Source of the DNA: Alphaproteobacteria bacterium
GTDB taxonomy: Bacteria > Pseudomonadota > Alphaproteobacteria > UBA6615
Direction of reading: 5' to 3'
Length of the DNA: 8,809 nt
Assembly (NCBI GenBank): GCA_013003285.1
Contig: JABDJY010000268.1
Coordinates: forward strand, 1 to 8,809
Positions 1 to 5,367 of this stretch are shown in pieces; positions within the stretch are counted from its first letter, which is position 1; each line of letters opens with the position of its first letter. The position numbers were made by a program, and so were the translations under genes. Under the pieces are notes generated by a model. The model saw only the letters and a program-made list of their open reading frames with translations, was not told where the DNA came from and made no database searches.

Positions 1-2
1 GG

Positions 3-311
3 GCAACGGTATTTGCACGGGTCGATCATGCGGCCGGCGCAACAGCGGTCGGGGCACAATTGCGGCCGACCCAAATGCTCATGTTCGGCAATCCGAAACT
101 GGGCACGCCCGCCTTGCAAGCCGCCCAAACCTCGGGCGTCGATCTGCCAATGCGTGTGGTGGTTTATCAAGACGAGGCGGGTCAGGTCCGCCTAGCCTAT
201 CATTCGCCGGCGGCACTTTCCGAAGATCACGGTGTGCCGGCGGACGCCGAGGTCTTAAAGAAAATAACCGGCGCACTGAACAATCTGACGAACAAGGCCA
301 TTGGCAAATGA
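3..311 (+). CDS. DUF302 domain protein, 5'-truncated by the window edge
   Basis: The frame is open from the window edge, so the true start lies upstream; 102 residues are visible. The motifs FARVDHAAGA, LRPTQMLMFGNPKLGTP and DLPMRVVVYQDEAG follow the typical order of the DUF302 fold, ending with the usual segment around AYHSPAAL. DUF302 proteins are small and often secreted or periplasmic; their biochemical role is not settled, and the N-terminal part that would show a signal peptide is missing here. A TTG inside the gene (position 60) could be misread as a start, but the conserved FARVDH block lies before it, so it is an internal codon. The gene ends 41 bp before the tRNA-Leu fragment, so that fragment marks the edge of the ancestral locus. 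The family call is confident; the function is not known. Confidence 0.85.
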   Translation, partial: ATVFARVDHAAGATAVGAQLRPTQMLMFGNPKLGTPALQAAQTSGVDLPMRVVVYQDEAGQVRLAYHSPAALSEDHGVPADAEVLKKITGALNNLTNKAIGK

Positions 312-352
312 GTTAGCGGGCTTACACGGCAGGCTTAAAAGCTATCTGTATT

Positions 353-408
353 TGGTGCGGGCGGCCGGACTTGAACCGGCAAGGGCCGAGGCCCGAGAGA
401 TTTTAAGT
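353..408 (-). repeat. Displaced 3' fragment of tRNA-Leu(UAA), att-like direct repeat
   Basis: This 56-bp stretch aligns without gaps to 884-939 of the intact tRNA-Leu, in the same orientation. The first 32 positions (CCA end, acceptor 3' strand, T arm) are identical and the last 14 (anticodon loop and 3' side of its stem) are identical; all differences fall in the 10 bases of the variable arm. Homology stops just beyond the 5' edge of the anticodon loop. No 5' half exists, so it cannot be a functional tRNA. A partial tRNA 3' end in direct repeat with an intact gene is the classical footprint of a site-specific integration. A local duplication with drift is the alternative. Confidence 0.85.
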
Positions 409-474
409 ATGCAACACCACATGGTTTCTATCGAAGGATTGTCGCTCAGGAATTCTAATCAAAATTTATAGTTC

Positions 475-801
475 TTATTCGCCCAGTTCGGTTGAATGGA
501 TGCCATACGCCCATCCGCCATCGTCATCGGGTGGCTCCCAACTCGTCGGGTCAGACAGGATTCTCTCATAATCCTGCGGATCTATGATCTGCCAGTCTCC
601 TCTTGGCCATTGGTACCGGTGTAGTGAAATCCTTTTCGAGGCCAATAGTCGTTGAATCGTGGATATCGCTGTTGCGCGTTTCTGCGCTGGTGTTAAATCT
701 GAGAACAACTCAGTATTTAGCTCCATTTCCGCTATCCAGAGATCGCTCTCCTCCCATGCCGCTAACAACAGCATTTCGAGCAATTCTTTTGGCTCATCCA
801 T
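475..801 (-). CDS. Hypothetical 108-aa protein, winged-helix-like, islet cargo
   Basis: I do not recognise a named family. I chose the ATG at 801, so the protein begins MDEPKELLEML; a GTG nine codons upstream (828) is also open, and neither has a clear Shine-Dalgarno. The protein is acidic. It starts with a predicted amphipathic helix followed by WEESDLWIAEMEL, then a helix ending in TIQRLLASKRISLHR, which has the look of the recognition-helix and beta-strand part of a winged helix. A tryptophan-rich beta region (YQWPRGDWQI) follows, then an acidic C-terminus with WEPPDDDGG, ending STELGE. Compact acidic proteins of this look are sometimes immunity or antitoxin-like, but no toxin partner is visible, so that is only a suggestion. 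Codon use is AT-richer than in the neighbours, which fits acquisition together with the islet. Confidence 0.7.
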   Translation of the reverse strand: MDEPKELLEMLLLAAWEESDLWIAEMELNTELFSDLTPAQKRATAISTIQRLLASKRISLHRYQWPRGDWQIIDPQDYERILSDPTSWEPPDDDGGWAYGIHSTELGE

Positions 802-883
802 GACGATGCAATGCTTTCTGAGTTCCACTTTACAGTTCTAATAAAGTGGCCATAACAACGTTAATAATCGACATATAGAAATC

Positions 884-970
884 TGGTGCGGGCGGCCGGA
901 CTTGAACCGGCAAGGCCTTGCGGCCGAGAGATTTTAAGTCTCTTGTGTTTACCAATTTCACCACGCCCGC
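884..970 (-). tRNA. tRNA-Leu (anticodon UAA)
   Basis: On the minus strand the gene starts at 970 with GCGGGCG and ends with the matching CGCCCGC, discriminator A and an encoded CCA (884-886). The anticodon stem AGAGA/TCTCT (927-931 and 939-943) closes the loop CTTAAAA, giving anticodon UAA for UUA/UUG codons. A long variable arm with stem GGCC/GGCC and loop GCAA marks a class II tRNA, as required for leucine. The T arm carries GGTTCAAGTCC. The 3' end abuts the AT-rich islet. If the islet was integrated here, the 3' half of this gene came from the incoming element. Confidence 0.97.
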
Positions 971-994
971 ACAGCGTCGCCATCGGCGGGGCAG

Positions 995-1023
995 AAGCTA
1001 GTCGGCGGAACTTCTTCGCGCAA
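995..1023 (-). promoter_or_regulatory. Candidate promoter of tRNA-Leu
   Basis: On the minus strand TTGCGC (1018-1023) and TAGCTT (995-1000) are separated by exactly 17 bp, placing a start about 18 bp upstream of the mature tRNA 5' end. The -10 match is moderate, so this is a candidate only. Confidence 0.4.
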
Positions 1024-1092
1024 CCGGCTTTCTAACTTTCGTGCATTTGGGTATACCCTCGCCAGCGTTTCACCGGCGATAGGAAGCCCCCC

Positions 1093-1266
1093 TTGGACAG
1101 TACAGCCCTCTTGCAATTGGTCGGCACGGTCGCGCTGCTGCTCCTGGCCGTGCCCGGGCTGATCTACGCCCTGCGCGAGCGCCGCCGGGCCAAGCGCGTT
1201 TTCGCCATTGGCGGCGGACTGGTCGCGGCCAGCGTCTTGCTGTTCTGGCTGATGGTGCGCCAGTAG
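1093..1266 (+). CDS. Small two-helix membrane protein (57 aa), uncharacterised
   Basis: The start is a TTG at 1093 preceded by AGGAAG (1081-1086) at a 6-bp spacing, which is a good Shine-Dalgarno and decides the start. The protein has two hydrophobic segments, about residues 5-26 and 36-55, joined by a strongly basic loop RERRRAKR (28-35). By the positive-inside rule this predicts a hairpin with the loop in the cytoplasm and both ends outside. It ends FWLMVRQ. A palindrome GGGTATACCC (1049-1058) containing a TATACC -10-like hexamer lies upstream and could be its promoter. The gene converges with the CinA-like gene, with 24 bp between the stops. GC-rich third positions agree with real coding. 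I do not recognise a family; because of its length it could easily be missed by automated calling. Confidence 0.65.
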   Translation: MDSTALLQLVGTVALLLLAVPGLIYALRERRRAKRVFAIGGGLVAASVLLFWLMVRQ

Positions 1267-1290
1267 CCCTGTCGTGCCGCCTAAGGCGCC

Positions 1291-2082
1291 TCAATCGTCC
1301 TTCGGCGCCGGCACTTCGACGCCGCCTTCGACCGGCTTGCCGCCGAGATCGATGATCAGATCGTGCAGGCGGCCGCCGGCCTCGTCGATACGCGCCTGAT
1401 CGGGGCCGCGCAGCACCAGGTTCGAGCCCGGTTTGCCGTCGAAATAAAACGGGTAGGAGCCGATATCGATGTCGGGATAATCGTCCTGCAGCAGGCCGAG
1501 TGCGGTGGCGATGGTGCCCTCGGCCACAAAACTGCCGATGGTGCGCGACAGCAGGGTGACGCCGCGCTCGAGGAACTGCACGGCGGCGCCGAACATGGCC
1601 TGCATGACCCGCGGGATGCCGGCCATGACGAACACATTATCGACCTTGAAGCCCGGCGCGCCGCTGACCTCGTTGATCAGCAGTTCGGCATGTTCAGGCG
1701 TGCGCGCCATGCGCAGGCGAGCCTCGGTGACCTCGTTGCCCATTTTCGCGATGCGTTCGCGCAGCAGCTTTTCCGCCACCGGATGGTGGATCAGCTTCTG
1801 GCCGAAGGCCTTGGCGATACAATCGGCGGTGATGTCGTCATGGGTCGGCCCGATGCCGCCGGTGGTGAAGACATAATTATACTTGGCGCGGCACTGATTG
1901 ACCGCGTCGACGATCTCGTCCTCGATATCGGGCACCACGCGGGCCTCGCGCACCTGGATGCCGAGCTTGTTGAGCTCAAGGCCGAGGAATTTCAGATTTA
2001 CGTCGTGGGTGCGCCCGGACAGGATCTCGTTGCCGATGATCAGCACCGCCGCGGTAATGCGTCGTGGTTCGCTCATAGTCAT
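1291..2082 (-). CDS. CinA-like molybdopterin-binding domain protein (stand-alone MoCF domain)
   Basis: The 263-aa product is a single COG1058/MoCF-biosynthesis domain. Seen directly: the N-terminal strand and turn IIGNEILSGRTHDVN (about residues 15-29), the signature TTGGIGPTHDDITAD (73-87), which forms the ligand-binding loop in this fold, and APGFKVDNVFVMAGIPRVM in the second half. The C-terminal nicotinamide-nucleotide amidohydrolase domain of full-length CinA is absent, as is usual for alphaproteobacterial homologues of this length. The family binds molybdopterin-like or nucleotide ligands; the precise reaction of this stand-alone form is not established. Two start codons are close together (2082 and 2076); neither has a strong ribosome site. 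It lies 51 bp downstream of the lipoprotein gene on the same strand and is probably cotranscribed with it. The protein should be cytoplasmic. Confidence 0.88.
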   Translation of the reverse strand: MTMSEPRRITAAVLIIGNEILSGRTHDVNLKFLGLELNKLGIQVREARVVPDIEDEIVDAVNQCRAKYNYVFTTGGIGPTHDDITADCIAKAFGQKLIHHPVAEKLLRERIAKMGNEVTEARLRMARTPEHAELLINEVSGAPGFKVDNVFVMAGIPRVMQAMFGAAVQFLERGVTLLSRTIGSFVAEGTIATALGLLQDDYPDIDIGSYPFYFDGKPGSNLVLRGPDQARIDEAGGRLHDLIIDLGGKPVEGGVEVPAPKDD

Positions 2083-2133
2083 ACGCTCATGGTTTAGGGC
2101 TGAGGCCGCCTATTTTAACGCCGACCGGCCGGC

Positions 2134-2457
2134 CTAGTTGGTTTTCTGAGAATAGCCGCGCGCCTTCATACAGCTGGCGAAAATGCGGTCGTAGCGGCGC
2201 TCGACCCCGGCGTCGCGGGTCTGGCGCAGCAATTGCGACGAATCCTGCGATCCGCGCGAATCGCCGACCCGAATATCGTGGGTGATGTCGGAATCGCGGC
2301 CGACCCGCGCTTCGGTTTCGGTGCGGCAGGCGGCATTGTCGGCGCGGATCTGTTCCTTGGTCACGCCCTCTTTGGTGAAATCGGCGCTAACCCCGGCGCA
2401 CGCCGCCAGCCCCAGCGCGCCCGCCAACAGGCCAAAATGTAATCCGCTTTTGCGCAT
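2134..2457 (-). CDS. Small lipoprotein of unknown function
   Basis: I start the gene at the ATG at 2457 because GGAGGG (2463-2468) sits 5 bp before it; this gives 107 residues and a clean signal peptide. A start upstream at 2496 would place thirteen extra residues before the signal and is unlikely. The N-terminus MRKSGLHFGLLAGALGLAAC has a basic n-region, a hydrophobic core and the lipobox LAAC with the lipidated cysteine at residue 20. The mature part is polar and has two further cysteines, C44 (NAACRTE) and C96 (FASCMKARGY), which could form a disulfide. The CMKARGY-type ending recurs in small proteobacterial envelope proteins. No residue next to the lipidated cysteine suggests inner-membrane retention in the E. 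coli sense (AG follows), so outer-membrane placement is plausible but inferred. It heads a unit with the CinA-like gene. Confidence 0.82.
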   Translation of the reverse strand: MRKSGLHFGLLAGALGLAACAGVSADFTKEGVTKEQIRADNAACRTETEARVGRDSDITHDIRVGDSRGSQDSSQLLRQTRDAGVERRYDRIFASCMKARGYSQKTN

Positions 2458-2486
2458 AATAACCCTCCGGCACATCAATTCGGAAA

Positions 2487-2515
2487 GCCGTATCATGCAC
2501 GCACCGGCCCGTCAA
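2487..2515 (-). promoter_or_regulatory. Candidate promoter of the lipoprotein/CinA-like unit
   Basis: On the minus strand TTGACG (2510-2515), five of six matches to the -35 consensus, is followed after 17 bp by TACGGC (2487-2492), preceded by TG one base before as in an extended -10. The -10 itself is weak. A start near 2480 would leave a short leader containing the strong ribosome site. Confidence 0.4.
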
Positions 2516-2563
2516 AGCACTGGCAAAGCGCGCGCCGGGGGCCGCCTCACGGCAATGTTGAAT

Positions 2564-2594
2564 GATCGCGCGGCGATCAGCGGTTTGCTATAAC
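2564..2594 (+). promoter_or_regulatory. Extended -10 with overlapping inverted repeat upstream of sfsA
   Basis: TGCTATAAC (2586-2594) is an extended -10 element about 28 bp before the sfsA start. No good -35 lies at 17 bp; instead a perfect inverted repeat, GATCGC-GCG-GCGATC (2564-2578), occupies that place, where a regulator could bind. The promoter call is tentative; the repeat itself is exact. Confidence 0.4.
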
Positions 2595-2621
2595 GGCCAA
2601 GGCTTTTAGGATGGCGCGGTC

Positions 2622-3377
2622 ATGCAGTTTCCCGATCCCCTCCTTCGCGGCACCCTGGTCAAGCGTTACAAGCGTTTTCTCGCCGACGTCACCCTGGCCG
2701 ACGCCACCTTAGATAGCGCGCCCGACGGGTTGATCACCGCCCATTGCGCCAATCCCGGCTCGATGCTGGGGTTGAACGCGCCGGGATCGGAAGTCTGGCT
2801 GTCGCCGGCGCGCAATCCCGACCGCAAGCTGCGCTATAGCTGGGAATTGGTGCGTGTCGATGGCGGGCTGGTCAGCATCAACACCGCCCACCCCAATAAG
2901 CTGGTCGAAGAGGCCATTAATGCCGGCACGATAGGCGAACTGGGCGGTTACGACACTATTCGCCGCGAGGTGCGCTACGGCAAGAATTCCCGCATCGACC
3001 TGTTATTGGAAGGCGCCGGCCGGCCCGATTGCTATGTGGAGGTGAAAAACGTCACCCTGAAGCGCGATACCGCCGGCGACCAAGCGGGCGGCGTAGCTGA
3101 ATTTCCCGATAGCGTGACGAAACGCGGCGCCAAGCATCTGGCGGAATTGAGCGATATGGTGGCCGCCGGCCACCGCGCGGTGATGGTCTATGTGATCCAA
3201 CGCGAGGATTGCAGCCATTTTTCGCTGGCCGACGATATCGACCCGGCCTATGGCGCGGCCTTCGCGGCGGCCCGGGCGGCGGGGGTCGAGGCGATAGCTT
3301 ATGCTTGCAATATTTCGGTGGATGGCATTCATATTGCCGCGCCACTGCCTATATTCCCACTAGCTATAGCAACCTAG
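2622..3377 (+). CDS. sfsA: SfsA family protein (DNA/sugar regulatory nuclease-like)
   Basis: The 251-aa product matches SfsA along its full length. Visible blocks are LVKRYKRFLADV (12-23), HCANPGSM (41-48), the NSRIDLLLE segment (122-130), CYVEVKNVTL (137-146), FPDSVTKRGAKHL (161-173) and REDCSHF (194-200). R124-x-D126 with E140-x-K142 form the PD-(D/E)xK-like site of the family. E. coli SfsA was named for stimulating maltose fermentation and binds DNA non-specifically; its true biochemical role is unsettled. The start at 2622 puts the conserved LVKRYKRF block at the usual distance from the N-terminus; the ribosome site is weak (AGGA, 10 bp away). It leads a plus-strand run with map (21-bp gap) and radC. 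Cytoplasmic. Confidence 0.95.
   Translation: MQFPDPLLRGTLVKRYKRFLADVTLADATLDSAPDGLITAHCANPGSMLGLNAPGSEVWLSPARNPDRKLRYSWELVRVDGGLVSINTAHPNKLVEEAINAGTIGELGGYDTIRREVRYGKNSRIDLLLEGAGRPDCYVEVKNVTLKRDTAGDQAGGVAEFPDSVTKRGAKHLAELSDMVAAGHRAVMVYVIQREDCSHFSLADDIDPAYGAAFAAARAAGVEAIAYACNISVDGIHIAAPLPIFPLAIAT
3328..3355 (+). promoter_or_regulatory. Possible internal promoter for map-radC inside sfsA
   Basis: TTCATA (3328-3333) and TATATT (3350-3355) are separated by 16 bp at the end of sfsA, in a locally AT-richer stretch that also contains the palindrome GCTATAGC (3363-3370). A start near 3362 would give map, an essential enzyme, its own transcript. Both hexamers are imperfect matches. Confidence 0.27.
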
Positions 3378-3398
3378 CCCGAACAAACCGGTAATTTG

Positions 3399-4220
3399 AT
3401 GACCGACGCACAGGAAACCAGCTTCGACACCGAACCGCGGCGCATCCGCATCCACGACGAATCCTGTTTCGTCGCCATGCGCGCGGCCGGCCTGCTGGCG
3501 GCACAGACCCTCGACTACATCACCCCCTTCGTGGTCCCCGGCGTCACCACCGAGGAACTCGACCGGCTGTGCCACGAATTCATCACCGACCATAACGCCA
3601 TCGCCGCGCCGCTGAACTATCGCGGCTTTCCCAAGTCGATCTGCACCTCGGTCAATCATGTGGTCTGCCACGGCATTCCCGGGGCCAAACGCCTGGCCAA
3701 TGGCGACATCGTCAATATCGACGTCACCGTGATCCTCGACGGCTGGCACGGCGACACCAGCCGCATGTTCACGGTCGGCGATAAGGTCAAGCGCCTGGCC
3801 GAGCGGCTGATCGACGTGACCTATCAGGCCATGTGGAAGGGCATCGAAACTGTCCGCCCGGGCGCGACCCTGGGCGATATCGGCCATGCCATCCAAACCT
3901 ATGTGGAAGCCGAGCGGTTTTCCGTGGTGCGCGATTTTTGCGGCCATGGATTGGGCCAGGTGTTCCACGACGCGCCGTCGATCCTGCATTTCGGCACGCC
4001 GGGCAGCGGCACCGAGCTGCGTGAAGGTATGTTCTTCACCATCGAGCCGATGGTGAATACCGGGCGCTACGATGTGAAGATCCTCGGCGATGGCTGGACC
4101 GCCGTCACCAAGGACCGTTCGCTGTCGGCCCAGTTCGAACATTCGATCGGCGTCACCGCAGACAGCTATGAAGTGTTCACCCGCTCGCCCCAGGGGTTGG
4201 ACCAGCCCCCCTACGCCTAG
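3399..4220 (+). CDS. map: Type I methionine aminopeptidase
   Basis: The 273-aa protein removes the initiator methionine from nascent proteins in the cytoplasm. All five metal ligands of the pita-bread fold are present: D108 (in NIDVTV), D119 (in HGDTSRMF), H183 (in CGHGLGQVFHD), E216 (in FTIEPMV) and E247 (in QFEHSIGV). H91 in CHGIPG is the conserved substrate-side histidine. The spacing agrees with E. coli MetAP. I start at the ATG at 3399; a TTG directly before it (3396) is in frame but unnecessary. No N-terminal zinc-finger extension is seen; the first 20 residues are a short polar lead, and the C-terminus carries a short proline-rich tail. The gene follows sfsA by 21 bp and precedes radC by 11 bp, which suggests one transcript. 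Confidence 0.97.
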   Translation: MTDAQETSFDTEPRRIRIHDESCFVAMRAAGLLAAQTLDYITPFVVPGVTTEELDRLCHEFITDHNAIAAPLNYRGFPKSICTSVNHVVCHGIPGAKRLANGDIVNIDVTVILDGWHGDTSRMFTVGDKVKRLAERLIDVTYQAMWKGIETVRPGATLGDIGHAIQTYVEAERFSVVRDFCGHGLGQVFHDAPSILHFGTPGSGTELREGMFFTIEPMVNTGRYDVKILGDGWTAVTKDRSLSAQFEHSIGVTADSYEVFTRSPQGLDQPPYA

Positions 4221-4231
4221 ACGGCCAAGAC

Positions 4232-4912
4232 GTGGCGGGGGGCGACGACAGCAAGGGCCATCGCGCCCGATTGCGCGCGCGCTTCCTCGCCGACGACAGC
4301 GCCGCCACCCCCGATTACGAGCTGCTCGAACTGCTGCTGTTCTATGCCCTGCCGCGGGTCGACACCAAACCCATCGCCAAGGCGCTGATGGCCCGCTATG
4401 GCAGCCTTGCCGCCGTGCTGGCCGCGCCGGCCGACGATCTGCGCAAGACCGAGGGTATCGGCGATGGCGCGGCGGCGCTGCTCAAGGCGGTGCGCGCGGC
4501 CGGCATTCATTTGGCGCGGGAAAACATCACCCAGCGCCCGGTATTGGATTCCGGCGCGCGGGTCATCGATTATTGCCGCGCCACCCTGGGCCACGGCGAA
4601 AGCGAGGGGTTTCGGGTGCTGTTTCTCGACACCAAAAACGCCCTGATCGCCGACGAGGCCCAGGGCGAAGGCACGGTGAACCGGCTGGCGGTATTTCCCC
4701 GCGAAGTGGTCAAGCGCGCCCTCGATTTAGGCGCCAGCGCCATCATCCTGGCGCACAATCACCCGTCCGGCGACACCACCCCGAGCGCGGCGGATATCGA
4801 GACCACGAAAGCGATTGTGGAAGCCGCGGCGGCGCTGGGCATTGCGGTGCATGATCACATCATCATATCGCGATCGCACCACACCAGCCTGAAGACCGCC
4901 GGGTTGATGTAG
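4232..4912 (+). CDS. radC: RadC family protein (JAMM/MPN+ domain)
   Basis: The start is GTG at 4232, 11 bp after the map stop, giving 226 aa, the usual RadC length. The N-terminal part (about 30-60) reads ELLELLLFYALPRVDTKP, the UPF0758 lead domain, followed by a helix-hairpin-helix turn EGIGDGAAALLKA (74-86). The C-terminal JAB/MPN+ domain has the full zinc motif: H175 and H177 in HNHPSGD, S185 and D188 in PSAAD, with conserved glutamates at 123/125 upstream. The name comes from an E. coli radiation phenotype that was later attributed to another gene; a role in repair is not proven, and metalloprotease-like or nuclease activity is inferred from the fold. The ribosome site is weak, so translation may be coupled to map. 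Codon use matches its neighbours. Confidence 0.95.
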   Translation: MAGGDDSKGHRARLRARFLADDSAATPDYELLELLLFYALPRVDTKPIAKALMARYGSLAAVLAAPADDLRKTEGIGDGAAALLKAVRAAGIHLARENITQRPVLDSGARVIDYCRATLGHGESEGFRVLFLDTKNALIADEAQGEGTVNRLAVFPREVVKRALDLGASAIILAHNHPSGDTTPSAADIETTKAIVEAAAALGIAVHDHIIISRSHHTSLKTAGLM

Positions 4913-5027
4913 ATTTATTGAGGTAGATTGTTTGTAATTTTATCGTAGGCGACGGCGCGTAAACGCGGCGCGCGCCTGTTGCCCGACTAGAGGTCGACGC
5001 GGAAATCTCGCGGTAAGCGCCCTCGCG

Positions 5028-5150
5028 TTAAGCGACGGCGACGACAGCCAGAACCAACACCGCGGCGCGGCGGACAAACATCTGCCAGCGGCTGCGCCGG
5101 CGGAAGATGGGCCGAGGGCCCGATAGGGTAGCTGAGTTGGAAAACGTCAT
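5028..5150 (-). CDS. Candidate 40-aa membrane or signal-peptide-like small protein
   Basis: An ATG at 5150 is preceded on its strand by AAGGGAG (5158-5164) with 7-bp spacing, one of the better ribosome sites in the window. The product has a polar serine- and proline-containing N-terminus (MTFSNSATLSGPRP), a basic patch FRRRSRWQ (about 16-23), FVRR, and then a purely hydrophobic C-terminus AAVLVLAVVAVA (29-40) directly before TAA. It could be a small tail-inserted membrane peptide. The hydrophobic stretch is short for a full membrane span and looks like a signal-peptide core, so a gene cut off by a stop is another reading. An overlapping GTG-started frame (4987-5172) on the same strand is arginine- and proline-rich and lacks such a ribosome site. 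No family is recognised. Confidence 0.42.
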   Translation of the reverse strand: MTFSNSATLSGPRPIFRRRSRWQMFVRRAAVLVLAVVAVA

Positions 5151-5306
5151 CCTGACACTCCCTTTCATTCACGTGGAGTATCGCGGCACTAGGTTTAATT
5201 CGACGTTAAGGATAGCTGGTATTCAACCTATTCACGCGACGGTACCGCTGCCGATGTCTACGGCATACGCGCGTGGCGATGCGGCAATTTCACACCGCTA
5301 GCCCGG

Positions 5307-5335
5307 TTCAATCGGGCGGCGTACTGCTCTATGGT
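5307..5335 (+). promoter_or_regulatory. Candidate purB promoter
   Basis: TTCAAT (5307-5312) and TATGGT (5330-5335) are spaced by 17 bp, with a start expected near 5342 and a leader of about 26 nt before the ATG at 5368. The -35 lies in the loop of the inverted repeat GCCCG-7-CGGGC (5301-5317), which could bind a regulator. No purine riboswitch is seen. Confidence 0.4.
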
Positions 5336-5367
5336 ACGCGGATCGCCTTCAGCCTTTGGATACAGCA

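Larger units (their letters stand above)
353..939. mobile_element. Small tRNA-Leu-associated genomic islet, remnant of an integrated element
   Basis: The islet is bounded by the tRNA-Leu 3' fragment and the intact tRNA-Leu, whose homologous segments are 531 bp apart. Its interior is visibly AT-richer than the surrounding genes and carries only one orphan gene. I see no integrase, excisionase or transposase. Known integrase families that use tRNA genes restore the tRNA at one end and leave a 3' fragment at the other; recombination in the anticodon loop is one of the standard positions. The inference is a decayed or internally deleted element, or a satellite mobilised in trans. Confidence 0.5.
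4913..5367. other. Long intergenic region between radC and purB
   Basis: Directly after radC the DNA is AT-rich (4913-4948) without a convincing terminator hairpin. A weak GC hairpin, GGCGCG (4954-4959) with CGCGCC (4971-4976), lacks a T tract. A minus-strand small-protein candidate occupies 5028-5150. The part next to purB has small inverted repeats, TGCCG-7-CGGCA (5249-5265) and GCCCG-7-CGGGC (5301-5317), the latter overlapping a promoter candidate. I see no RNA gene or riboswitch here. Confidence 0.5.

Noticed and set aside
1363..2097. Open frame of 244 codons on the plus strand opposite the CinA-like gene
   Set aside because: The minus-strand frame carries the TTGGIGPTHDD signature; the plus-strand frame is its mirror with no recognisable domain.
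3360..4142. Open frame of 260 codons on the minus strand opposite map
   Set aside because: Map is certain from its five metal ligands; the reverse frame shows only low-complexity AHD/GVAD-like sequence and no family motifs.
4987..5172. 61-codon minus-strand frame overlapping the 40-codon candidate
   Set aside because: Starts with GTG without a good ribosome site and encodes arginine/proline-rich sequence of out-of-frame type; the overlapping ATG frame has a proper Shine-Dalgarno.
5107..5301. 64-codon plus-strand frame upstream of purB
   Set aside because: No ribosome site, no recognisable motif, and it overlaps a better supported small gene on the other strand.
5301..5317. tRNA T-arm-like GGTTCAATC inside a small hairpin upstream of purB
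   Set aside because: The stem does not close in the T-arm register and no acceptor, D or anticodon arms can be found nearby.
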